Source of the DNA: Riptortus pedestris
Taxonomy: Eukaryota; Arthropoda; Insecta; Hemiptera; Alydidae
Reading direction: 5' to 3'
DNA length: 64,000 nucleotides
Assembly: GCA_019009955.1 (NCBI GenBank)
Contig: CM032229.1
Coordinates: 9,455,001-9,519,000, forward strand
In this document: piece by piece, positions 56,492 through 64,000 of the stretch
Numbering within the stretch: the first letter of the stretch is position 1
Layout of the letters: each line of letters begins with the position of its first letter
Translations under genes and position numbers: made by a program
Notes under the pieces: model-generated
Databases searched by the model: none
What the model saw: the letters and a program-made list of their open reading frames with translations, nothing else
What the model was told of the DNA's origin: nothing

Positions 56492-56704
56492 TTTCCGGAT
56501 AAACAGGATCGAGTCTCCTATCGCAGTGTTCGACGGTGATTGCGGGGAGAGCCTCACCCTCTACGATGCTTCGTGGCCCGATGATTCCAAGATCATCAAG
56601 ACATTCTGCGATACATTCTCCAGGCCAATGGAGAAGCATGACTTCGTATCGACAGCCAGCGCCCTCTTCGTCAGGTTCGAGAGTAAAACCGGCAGCTATT
56701 CGGG
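56492..56704 (+). CDS. CUB-domain protein, exon 3
   Basis: A 213-nt exon entering in phase 2 after GTGTTTTCAG and leaving in phase 2 before GTGAGT. This acceptor is chosen over AACAG at 56501-56505 because joining gives ...VRLYFP-S-FRINRIESPI, an unbroken CUB strand. It continues DCGESLTLYDASWPDDSK (a variant of the C...YDG motif), KTFCDTFSRP (fourth Cys position) and ALFVRFESKTGSYSG (last strands). With exon 2 and the start of exon 4 it completes the second CUB module of the window. Confidence 0.93.
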
Positions 56705-56942
56705 GTGAGTTATTATTATTATTTGTTTTTTCAATCACAAAACAAATCTATTTCATAAATTCTACGTTTTATTTTTATGGAGAGGTTTCTTCTCAGAAAA
56801 CTGGGGTAAAATTCACCTCGGATAAAAACCCAACCGAAGTGAATTTTTTTAATCGAAAAATATGTTAAAACCAAAAGAACTGGTTGGAAAGAAGAAAGAA
56901 AGCCAAGGAAATACAAACATTAGAATTTGAAACATTATAATT
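56705..56942. other. Start of intron 3
   Basis: AT-rich, with CTCAGAAAACTGGGGTAAAA repeating the motif at 52455-52474. No other feature. Confidence 0.5.
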
Positions 56943-57119
56943 TTTTATTAACGTCCACTTTTTGCTACTATGGGTTTTTGCTACCCTTTTCTAGCCAGGG
57001 TGGAACTAAGGATTTTGAGTTCGTCGCTATTTCCCAGGCGGGAATGGAACTCGCCACTCTAGGTTTGCCATGTGAGATTAAGACCAATGCTTTAGCTCAA
57101 ATGGCTAACCTGAGCCACT
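56943..57119 (-). repeat. SINE1 with internal deletions
   Basis: TATTAACGTCCACTTTTTGC, TACCCTTTTCTAGCCAGGGT, GGCGGGAATGGAACTCGCCA (B-box side) and CTCAAATGGCTAACCTGAGC (5' head) appear in order on the + strand. Deletions shorten the body, but the tRNA-like head is kept. Confidence 0.85.
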
Positions 57120-57693
57120 TGGGACCATTATGCTTGAAAAAGTGTAGTTTTGTTACTTATCACCACGACTGGTCGATAAAGTGTTAACATACCGTAAGTG
57201 CCACTATTAAAAACTTCAAATTGGTAAAATCTTCCCCTGATGAGGGGGAACATAAATAATTTTTGTTTTCTTTACTTCACATTTCAAGCACTTTCGCTTA
57301 ATTTTTCAGAACATCAGTATCGTACAGTTATTAATGTACGCCCCCCCCCTGTGAGTGTGATTGTACATCTCTTAAGAAGTAAAAAAAAAATTAAATCTTT
57401 ATGAAATGAGAGGGCAGAAAGATATTAGAAATCTGGACGTAGAGTGTCCCTTGTAATGGAAGAATATTTTCAGAGGAACAGAAATTCTTTCTTATTTGTT
57501 TTACTAAATCAAATCTTCAAATGTCGAAATTTAAGCCTGATGTTAAAACAAGTACATTTGTCTATTCATGTGTTTTTTATTTTCGCAATTTTTAATAGTT
57601 TCGACAATTAAAAGGATTATGACGAAATTATTATAGCACATATCAGAAAAAAAAAAGAAAAAAAAAAAAGGAACTCAAAACATTTAAGAAAAA
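57120..57693. other. AT-rich intronic sequence
   Basis: C-run at 57341-57348 and A-rich patch at 57644-57669; no gene or assignable repeat. Confidence 0.55.
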
Positions 57694-58127
57694 GTCCGTC
57701 ACGCATGGGCTGCGTAAAAACTAAGCAGATTTCCCACGTGAAGTTTTACAATAGAGGTATTTCAGAATAGACAGTCATCAGTTACGGAACGGCCCGAACT
57801 AATTCTTCACGGAAATTCACTAGACTAGAAGTTGAAAACAGAAAAATGCAAATATCTCGGTTAATATTCAAGATACAGAATACATGTATATAACATTATT
57901 TATAGTAAATTTAATTTGCAATAAGATTGATCCTATACAATTTTTCGATCCGACGTATAGTAACGGACATATTTCAAATTTTAAAAAATCCTCCCTCTAA
58001 ACCCCCCGTCCCCCTGGTCCGATTTCTGCCATTAACGAACGTGATCTTTATTTTTGCATAAAACGCTTAAATATCGAGTTTGGTAACGATCAAACGAAAT
58101 TGGCGACCGCTAGAGCGTTAACAGATA

Positions 58128-58197
<70 letters not shown>

Positions 58198-58304
58198 GAA
58201 CGGACCTCATTTTCGTCATCTCCTGGGTAGGATCGATGGACATTTGAAGAAATTTTTCGAAACTCGCGTCATGAGTACGGCCTCAATAGCTGATTTCCCT
58301 TAAG
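57694..58304 (+). mobile_element. H1 element lacking only the last bases
   Basis: End A is GTCCGTCACGCATGGGCTGC then AAACTAAGCAGATTTCCCAC. Internal blocks are complete (TAATATTCAAGATACAGAAT, GATCCGACGTATAGTAACGG, GCGACCGCTAGAGCGTTAAC), followed by a long TA tract (58127-58192) and GTAGGATCGATGGACATTTG. It ends CAATAGCTGATTTCCCTTAA at 58304. The right half of the palindrome and CTAA are missing. Confidence 0.87.
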
Positions 58305-58546
58305 CAACAAAATTATTAGTAATTGTAAATTAACAAAATTATTCATTGAATATTCAATGAACTGTAAAATAACCCGCCAATTATATTACGTTTTAATTTC
58401 TTTTTTCCCAATTTTATCACTTGTAAATTAGAGCATAAACATAATTTCAATTAAGTGTGATATTAATTAATAACTTTAAGAGAAATGTATTGTCTACAAA
58501 GACACTTTATTAATTAAATAAGGATATTAATTAGGAAAAATGTAAG
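58305..58546 (-). repeat. tRNA-module 3' flank
   Basis: GTAAATTAGAGCATAAAC, GTGATATTAATTAATAAC and TTTATTAATTAAATAAGGA recur before copies 5 and 7 on the + strand and, reversed, after the tRNA pseudogene at 53427 (TTTATGCTCTAATTTAC). Confidence 0.7.
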
Positions 58547-58618
58547 TGCGATGGCCGGGAATCGAACCCGGATCAACTGCTTGGAAGGCAACTATGCTCA
58601 CCATTACACCACCATCGC
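58547..58618 (-). tRNA. tRNA-Gly(TCC), copy 6
   Basis: Identical over 72 nt to the other intact copies. On its strand the downstream sequence is CACTTACATTTTTCC, with a T5 terminator. The 5' flank CTCTGGTGAAA (on +) belongs to the ACCAGAG subtype. Confidence 0.96.
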
Positions 58619-59109
58619 CTCTGGTGAAACCTTTAACAAATCCATATATCTAGTCTTCTGTTGTAATAAGTCAATTCTAGCTACTAGAGATTGAAATTAA
58701 ATTCTGTTGTTCGACTGCAATGGAGGGGAAATATTCTCGAGGCTAGGGGCATGTAGTTATGCAACTATTGCTTCCATCATCGGAAGTTCGTAGGAGGTGC
58801 TTGAAGAATTGGTTACATTTGGTATTGCAAGAAGCGAATGTCACAAATAACAAAAGGAAGAATAAAGTTTATGACTATACGTTCCAAAAATAGTAGGTGT
58901 TTATATTTTTTTAAAATTCAAATATTAGCAAATAAAGTTCATTAAATTCTTGTTTGTAAGTCTGTTTCTAAAATGTTGATCGTGAAAATCCTAGGCCATT
59001 GAGATACGAGAAGTTTTAAAACTATGTTATTGTTTATTTTTCTTGAAAACAAAAAACCATATTACTTTTTATGCAAATATAACTTTGGTTTGGTCTAAAT
59101 TAATGACTA

Positions 59110-59526
59110 CTTATGCTGCTATGGCTAATATGGAAGGGATCTATACAAATTATCTGCCACCATTTCTTGCTCGAATCAAATTGAAGATATTAATTGAAAC
59201 ATTTATTAATCAAATCCCAATTACCAACGCTGAAATCAAATCCAAGACTTAAATAGTTCATGATTATTCATTAGTTCTATTACTTGCACATTTGTAAGTA
59301 TTTGTATTAGTTTATATCCTTACAATGAAGGTTATAGAATAAACTGTTAATTATATTATGTTTTGGACTCCGGAAAATAGGTCATTTAGATTTTTTTTTA
59401 GATAAAAAGAAGTATCTAGATTTGTTTTTCTGTGTCAAATATTGTTTTAAATAAGGACCAACTTCATTTTTTTTTCTGAGGCATGCGAAATTACTGTACA
59501 TAATGCTTCCTTTTTCAAGTATTATA
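59110..59526 (-). repeat. tRNA-module 3' flank, interrupted by a MITE
   Basis: Aligns in order with 54000-54400: GCTGCTATGGCTAATATGG, TTAATTGAAACATTTATTAA, CGCTGAAATCAAATCCAAGA, then CTATTACTTGCACATTTGTA and GACTCCGGAAAATAGGTCAT against GATTCCTGAAAATGGGTC. The 69-codon frame at 59043-59252 is a translation of this repeat. Sequence like that before copies 5 and 6 resumes after the MITE. Confidence 0.7.
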
Positions 59527-59736
59527 AACTGCTCAAAAATGAATAGGGATATTGGCTGTTTTATGGTATGTATGGGGCCTAGTATATTTTTTTTTTATTA
59601 TTATAAATATCATTAATATTTATTAGAAATTGTTGTATTTTTTCCCTATAAAAAAGAAATTTAATTAAGATCGATTTAATTAAAATTAATAGGATAAGAA
59701 AAAATAACCAATATCCCTATTCTTTTTTGAGCAGTA
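59527..59736. mobile_element. 210-bp MITE, Tc1/mariner-like ends, TA target site
   Basis: Terminal inverted repeats of about 36 bp: left begins (A)ACTGCTCAAAAATGAATAGG then GATATTGG; right is its complement, ending TTTTTTGAGCAGT(A). TA dinucleotides flank both ends (59525-59526, 59737-59738), the target duplication of Tc1/mariner transposons. ACTGCTCAAAAA is also a known start type for that superfamily. The interior is AT-rich and non-coding. Confidence 0.88.
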
Positions 59737-59891
59737 TAGTTTCTTGTAACTGAGAATATGAACCAAATTTAAAATATTAGTGATATTAATTAATAACAAT
59801 GAGAGAAATATTTAAGTTGTTACTCCATACAAACAAACTTTATTAATTAAATGGAGACTATTAATATTAAACATAGATGGAAAAAAGTAAG

Positions 59892-59963
59892 TGCGATGGC
59901 CGGGAATCGAACCCGGATCAACTGCTTGGAAGGCAACTATGCTCACCATTACACCACCATCGC
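59892..59963 (-). tRNA. tRNA-Gly(TCC), copy 7
   Basis: Identical over 72 nt to the other copies. Terminator CACTTACTTTTTTCC on its strand. The 5' flank (GAGTGTCGAAGACTTTTTAT, CCCTCAGGAGAAAGTATCTA on +) is of the CGACACCCA subtype, like copy 4. Confidence 0.96.
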
Positions 59964-60052
59964 TGAGTGTCGAAGACTTTTTATCTAGATTCCCTCAGGA
60001 GAAAGTATCTATTCTGCGTTATCACTAAGATAACAGAGATATTGGAAAGTAT

Positions 60053-60107
60053 AGTCCACCACGCAGAGGCTGTGTAAAATAAGCAGATTTCTCATGAACC
60101 AATCTTA
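60053..60107 (+). mobile_element. H1 end-A fragment
   Basis: GTCCACCACGCAGAGGCTGT then AAAATAAGCAGATTTCTCAT is a mutated end A directly after the tRNA 5' flank. Nothing else of H1 follows. Confidence 0.65.
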
Positions 60108-60129
60108 TTGCTACTATAATGTTCTACAA

Positions 60130-60828
60130 ATGTGGGGGCTCAGGTTATCCTTGTGAGCTAAAGCGTTGGGCTTAATCTCCTAGAGTGAAGAGTTCGATTC
60201 CCAACTGGGCGATAGGAATTAATTTAGTGACGAACTACCTGGCTTGAAAAGGGTGGTAACCTTTAGATAGATAACCTTGGAGAGAGAGAAAAAACGTCCA
60301 ATTCTTCACAATTTGTTTATTGCAGCGCTAAGCGCTTTCAAAGACTAATATCTCCATCTTCAGAGCTACACATGAAAAACAATAACATTAATAAAAACTC
60401 TATACATTGCAACAGGGTCATTAAACATGTTAACATCAATAAATAAAATACAAAATAAATATCTAACAATGAACATAATAAATAAACTTAAGTCATATCT
60501 TAAAATAAAATAAAGACAGTTAGAGAACAACAGTGGTATAGGAATATATTACCGACCTACTTGCATGCGCTCATTGGGAAAGACAGCAAGCGACTGGCTG
60601 GCACGCGGGAGATAACGTCGAGGTCCAGTATCCCCACCATTGCAGACTTATAACAATCGGTCTTCTTGTTCAAAGAGCGACTACCAATAAGTTTCTTATT
60701 TAATGCGATCTCCACCCCCTCCAATGCACTTAGTTTTTTACCTTTCTTGGCTTCATGTAATAACCCGTCCCAATTAGCCTTTGTAGCAAAAAGTAGATTT
60801 TAATAAATAATAATCATAATAAATATTG
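60130..60828 (+). repeat. SINE1 split by a retroelement insertion
   Basis: Head at 60133-60230: GGGGGCTCAGGTTATCCTTG, GTGAGCTAAAGCGTTGGG, and B box in GAGTTCGATTCCCAAC. The body continues to AGATAGATAACC (60276) and resumes at ATAACCCGTCCCAATTAGCC (60760-60828), ending with the tail TTTTAATAAATAATAATCA. The ATAACC at 60271-60276 and 60760-60765 looks like a short target duplication of the inserted element. Confidence 0.87.
60277..60759 (-). mobile_element. Retroelement 3' end inserted in SINE1
   Basis: On minus it opens with a coding tail EAKKGKKLSALEGVEIALNK, then KLIGSRSLNKKTDCYKSAMV and GILDLDVISRVPASRL, ending SACK before TAG near 60567. A 3' region follows with TGTAGCTCTGAAGATGGAGA, GCGCTTAGCGCTGCAATAAA and a purine-rich end. 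The (L)(E)..EI motif and the post-ORF CTGAAGATGG resemble Penelope-like elements. Strongly 5'-truncated. Confidence 0.6.
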
Positions 60829-60840
60829 TTATGTATCAAC

Positions 60841-61280
60841 GGAAGGATCAAAAAGGTCAAACACCTCCATGCTTAATACTTCTTTATGACAGGCAAAGTA
60901 CTTACGGGGCGAACCGTCCCATCATCAGTGCTCTGTGACAAAAAATTTATACTTTCAAAATCATATAATATATATGAATAAATAAATAAATGTAAAAGTC
61001 AACAAAGGTAGTCGAATATTAAAAACAAACAAATATATAAAACGCAATGCAAGACTTATGACTAAAACGTTACAAAACGTTTTTTAAATGTTTTTTAATA
61101 TTCGACTACCTTTGTTGACTTTTACATTTATTTATTTATTTATTCATATATATACATGTTTTTGAAAGTATAAATGTTGTGTCACAGAGCACTGATGATG
61201 GGACGGTTCGCCCCGAAAGTACTTTGCCTGTAATAAAGAAGTATTAAGAGTGGAGGTGTTTGACCTTTTTGATCCTTCCG
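60841..61280. mobile_element. Foldback of two retroelement 3' ends (arms about 187 bp)
   Basis: Left arm 60841-61025 and right arm 61091-61280 are inverted copies: GGAAGGATCAAAAAGGTCAA against TTGACC..TTTGATCCTTCC, GGGGCGAACCGTCCCATCAT against ATGATGGGACGGTTCGCCCC, and AAAGTCAACAAAGGTAGTCG against CGACTACCTTTGTTGACTTT. The spacer is 65 bp. Few differences separate the arms, so it is fairly young. ACTGATGATGGGACGGTTCG is of the post-ORF type seen in Penelope-like elements, which often form inverted pairs. Confidence 0.87.
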
Positions 61281-61349
61281 TGGACGATGGACCTCCACCA
61301 GCCAGCACAAATCCAGAGAGATTGTTATGTACGTTTCTTCACTATTTAT

Positions 61350-61795
61350 AAATATATTTCACTTTTTAGTTTTCAGCCTTCACTGACTCCGCTCCTACTC
61401 TTCTCATATTAGCAACAAGCTGTTATATCACGAACTATTTTACTTTTTTGCTTAAATACCAAATATTGTCTTCATTAAAATTTTTCTGTATGCAAATACG
61501 TAATGGGATGAATTTATCAATTAAGGTTTACCGGTCTTGACTCTGAAATGTGTATTTGATCTATAGCATACTTAATATTTAGCCTTTTCAGGCCACTCTA
61601 AAGTTATGGCTGAAATCGGACCAGATATAGGAGAGGGGGAGGTCGAAAGTTCAAAATATCTTCTTTATTATTAGTCGGAACGATAAATTTTACTTAACTA
61701 ATCTCGTTAAAAACATTTATTCGTTACTAATATATCTTTTACAAACCCTCAATTCTACTCATGGGATTTTACTTAGAAATCTTTATTTACTTGAG
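61350..61795 (-). mobile_element. H1 fragments, minus
   Basis: TTTTCAGCCTTCACTGACTC, TATTAGCAACAAGCTGTTAT and TGCAAATACGTAATGGGATG belong to the end-A half. From 61605, ATGGCTGAAATCGGACCAGA and AAAATATCTTCTTTATTATT belong to the middle of another copy. Two partial copies are therefore joined. Confidence 0.7.
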
Positions 61796-62033
61796 ATGGC
61801 GCTACTATGAAGATTCATCTTTAAACAAGAAATAATATAAATGCACAATATTAAATAAATATTAAAAATCTAAGAAATTAAATTTACAAAGCACAAAATA
61901 AATATTACATTGCACAAAATTAAATATGAAATGTTAGTAAATTTACAACATAAGAAAAAACTTTAGAGATTTGAACTGGAAGGAGGTAACTTTATAATAT
62001 TATGTTTTACAAATTCATTCCTTACTCTGTCTG

Positions 62034-62041
<8 letters not shown>

Positions 62042-62101
<60 letters not shown>

Positions 62102-62102
62102 C
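62042..62102. repeat. (CT)n(AT)n microsatellite
   Basis: About 25 CT units followed by six AT units. Confidence 0.96.
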
Positions 62103-62271
62103 ATAATGATAACTTATAAATAGATGCAGTCACAGCACATGGTAAACAATGATGTCCCCCAGACTTGGGTTCCACCCGAACTTGTGTTTTTATCCAGTTA
62201 CACACACACATGCTCACATGCTCCTATATGTACTTAATTTAATACGTTTTATATTACATCAATTTAATATT

Positions 62272-62485
62272 TTTATTATTTATTAACGTCCACTTTTTGT
62301 TGTTTAGCTAAATGTGACTGGCTATTTACAAGTTACCACCCCTTCTAGCAAGGGTGGGACTAAGGATTTCATTTAATAGTCAGCCTAGAGTGACGAGTGG
62401 GGAACTCACCACTCTAGGTTTGACATCTGAGATTAAGGCCTCCTGAGGATCAGGGATTTAACTCACATGGCTAACCTAAACCCCG
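62272..62485 (-). repeat. SINE1, nearly full length, diverged
   Basis: TATTAACGTCCACTTTTTGT, CAAGTTACCACCCCTTCTAG, CAAGGGTGGGACTAAGGATT, GGGGAACTCACCACTCTAGG (B-box side) and CTCACATGGCTAACCTAAAC (head) are in order. An insertion-like stretch (CTCCTGAGGATCAGGGATTT) sits in the head. Confidence 0.85.
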
Positions 62486-62539
62486 ATCATTTTAAAAGTT
62501 TTAATATTATATTATTTTAGAAATAGAGAATATATAGAG

Positions 62540-62623
62540 TGATGAGATCACTAGTGTCTCATACCAACTCACAGGATATTTGCTTAGTTTGCGTAGCCAC
62601 TGCGTGCCGGACTTTTTTTTTTT
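62540..62623 (-). mobile_element. H1 end A next to the exon 4 splice acceptor
   Basis: GATGAGATCACTAGTGTCTC, ATATTTGCTTAGTTTGCGTA and GCCACTGCGTGCCGGACTTT then a T-run: a terminal H1 end A on minus. It finishes about 45 bp before the acceptor TTGTGCAG, so its terminal T-run lies in the zone where branch point and polypyrimidine tract normally sit. Confidence 0.8.
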
Positions 62624-62667
62624 ATTTGAATCTAACCATCTGTTATTTTGTTAATTTTGTTGTGCAG

Positions 62668-62920
62668 GTCGTCGTTGTACTATTGGGCCCACTACGACTT
62701 CTTCAACAACACCCACTTCGGCACTGCAGTCGAAGGCACTTCGTGTGATGAAGAGTTCTCCTCGTGGAACAGCGTGTCCGGCTACCTGAGGTCACCCCTC
62801 AACACCCTCGTCTACAAGAGAACCACTACCGCACCCTACCTATCCTGCAGATACACCTTCCTCACAGACAGGAGGCTATACGCAAGGGTCATACTCACAA
62901 TCAACTCCATCAGCTTCAAG
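62668..62920 (+). CDS. CUB-domain protein, exon 4
   Basis: A 253-nt exon entering in phase 2 after TTGTTGTGCAG and leaving in phase 0 before GTATGC. The first residues, SSLYYWAHYDFFNN, finish the second CUB module (the aromatic last strand). After a linker with GTSCDEEF come SVSGYLRSPLNTLVYKR and YLSCRYTFLTDRRLYARVIL, the opening of a third CUB module (G.L.SP ... C.Y.(I/F) ... (V)..(I)). It ends TINSISFK, so the next exon must supply the rest, beyond the window. Confidence 0.93.
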
Positions 62921-63639
62921 GTATGCAAACATTACATACAAAATCATATAGTATACATGCAATTTTCGTCACCTTAATAAAATACCTAAATGGAATACAA
63001 ACCGTTCAGAAGGAGTTTCGCATAAGGCATTACTTGAAGGATACCCGCAGTTGAAAGCAACAGAGTTACTTGGAGAAAGCTGCAATTACAATCCAAGTAA
63101 GGCAGATTCGCTGGTAGAATTGAGTGATATAGGATGGTGAACTCAAATTATGGAGTCTTGACGAAACAAGTAAATAAGGCTAACTGCGAATGTAAATGCC
63201 ACAAAAAATAAAAAGTGTGTGGACTGTATTAAGGGAGTACGCAAATAATCTTATATCTAAGGGGCACTTGACAAAGTTGGAAGTGTAGGTCATATATAAA
63301 CTTAAAGAATATGTATATCGAAAAACTTGATCCTATTTTAAGTATAGAAAGCAAAATAGAGAAATGACAATTCTGTAAGTGCTAAGCCACCAACACCAGA
63401 AATAAGGCCGGAATTGGGGCGAGGGTGAACAAATATCGGTAATAAACTAAGTATAGGACAAAATCACTCTAGATAGACTGAAGAAATGTAGCGTTCGAAA
63501 TTTTACATATAGAAGTTCCATATTTTCTGTTTGTAAATATGGCTTGTAAATTAAAATAAAGAAGTTCCAAGTCGATGTGAGTAGTTTTTCCACATTGATG
63601 TGAGTTCGGTAGACATTATAAATCTTTACGATCTTTAGC
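62921..63639. other. Start of intron 4
   Basis: No gene or assignable repeat; the 82-codon minus frame at 63447-63695 has no motif. Confidence 0.55.
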
Positions 63640-63950
63640 CTGAGCCGAGGGTTCACGATCCGAGTTTTTATGTAGTGAGTGGTCTTGACGTACAACCATC
63701 GTTAACCAAGGAGGACCTGGAATGAGTTGTCTCTAGTAGACTGACAGGCCACGATATACCCGAGGGGGGGGGCAGCGGACCGTGGTCTGAACACCAAACT
63801 CCAGTTTGCTAGTCGACGGAACCTAGGAGAGCCAATGAATGCTCTTCGTCATACCGACGGAATATCAGGCTGATTCACTCACTAGACTCCCAGACACCAG
63901 CGCGCTGAGACAGTGAACCGATGAACTAACTCTGCCGCCTCCCATTCAAT
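63640..63950 (-). repeat. SINE2 long copy
   Basis: GAGCCGAGGGTTCACGATCC, GTTTTTATGTAGTGAGTGGT, GTTAACCAAGGAGGACCTGG and AATGAGTTGTCTCTAGTAGA are the core in minus orientation. The upstream part (GAATATCAGGCTGATTCACT, AGCGCGCTGAGACAGTGAAC) parallels the long copy at 5642. The extra length shared by both copies suggests a longer parent element. Confidence 0.65.
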
Positions 63951-64000
63951 TACTGATCATACTCGACGTTTCTGCTCTTAGATTATCTAAAGTCGGATAT

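Noticed and set aside
56501..56505. Alternative AACAG acceptor for exon 3
   Set aside because: Using it would remove the FRIN residues that complete the CUB strand; the acceptor at 56491 gives a continuous domain.

Overview
This is eukaryotic, AT-rich, repeat-laden intronic DNA, most likely from an insect. The only host protein gene I can support is a multi-CUB-domain protein on the + strand. Four of its exons cross the window (6571-6726, 34693-34927, 56492-56704, 62668-62920), joined by introns of about 28.0, 21.6 and 6.0 kb. All splice sites are GT/AG and the phases match (1/1, 2/2, 2/2, leaving in phase 0), so these look like consecutive exons of one gene open at both ends. The repeat style (tRNA-derived SINEs, Penelope-like elements, jockey/RTE LINE remnants, a Helentron-like family with a TA microsatellite core) fits an arthropod. 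A sap-feeding hemipteran such as a planthopper is my impression only; nothing here proves it.

The introns carry a second gene class: seven intact, sequence-identical tRNA-Gly(TCC) genes (10221, 24734, 38115, 39883, 54533, 58547, 59892) and two decayed relatives (53427, 53949), on both strands. Each sits inside a larger repeat: conserved, more diverged sequence extends upstream and continues past the Pol III terminator. They therefore spread as DNA segments rather than as retroposed tRNAs. This is the most unusual feature of the window.

The dominant repeat, called H1 here, has about 24 copies or fragments. End A starts GTCCGTCACGC and end B is a palindrome (TTTCCCTTAAGGGAAA) ending in CTAA. 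The two ends share an inverted subterminal motif, AGCAGATTTCCC, and a (TA)n tract lies in the middle. That plan resembles non-autonomous Helentron elements (the DINE-1/HINE type). Other families are SINE1 (tRNA-derived head, AAT-rich tail, two copies with clear target-site duplications), SINE2, possibly SINE3, Penelope-like fragments with a recognisable GIY-YIG motif, LINE fragments (RNase H/zinc-knuckle, YADD reverse transcriptase, endonuclease and C-terminal parts), several foldback palindromes, and a 210-bp Tc1/mariner-like MITE.

Layout: 1-6.5 kb purine tract, H1, a 41-bp/157-bp higher-order minisatellite, SINEs; 6.6 kb exon 1; 7-34 kb first intron with LINE, tRNA, many H1 copies and a 2-kb foldback array; 34.7 kb exon 2; 35-56 kb second intron with Penelope/LINE debris, tRNAs and a 0.93-kb purine tract; 56.5 kb exon 3; 57-62.6 kb third intron with two tRNAs, a MITE and foldbacks; 62.7 kb exon 4, then a SINE2 copy. 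Most short open frames are translated microsatellites or repeats and are not listed.
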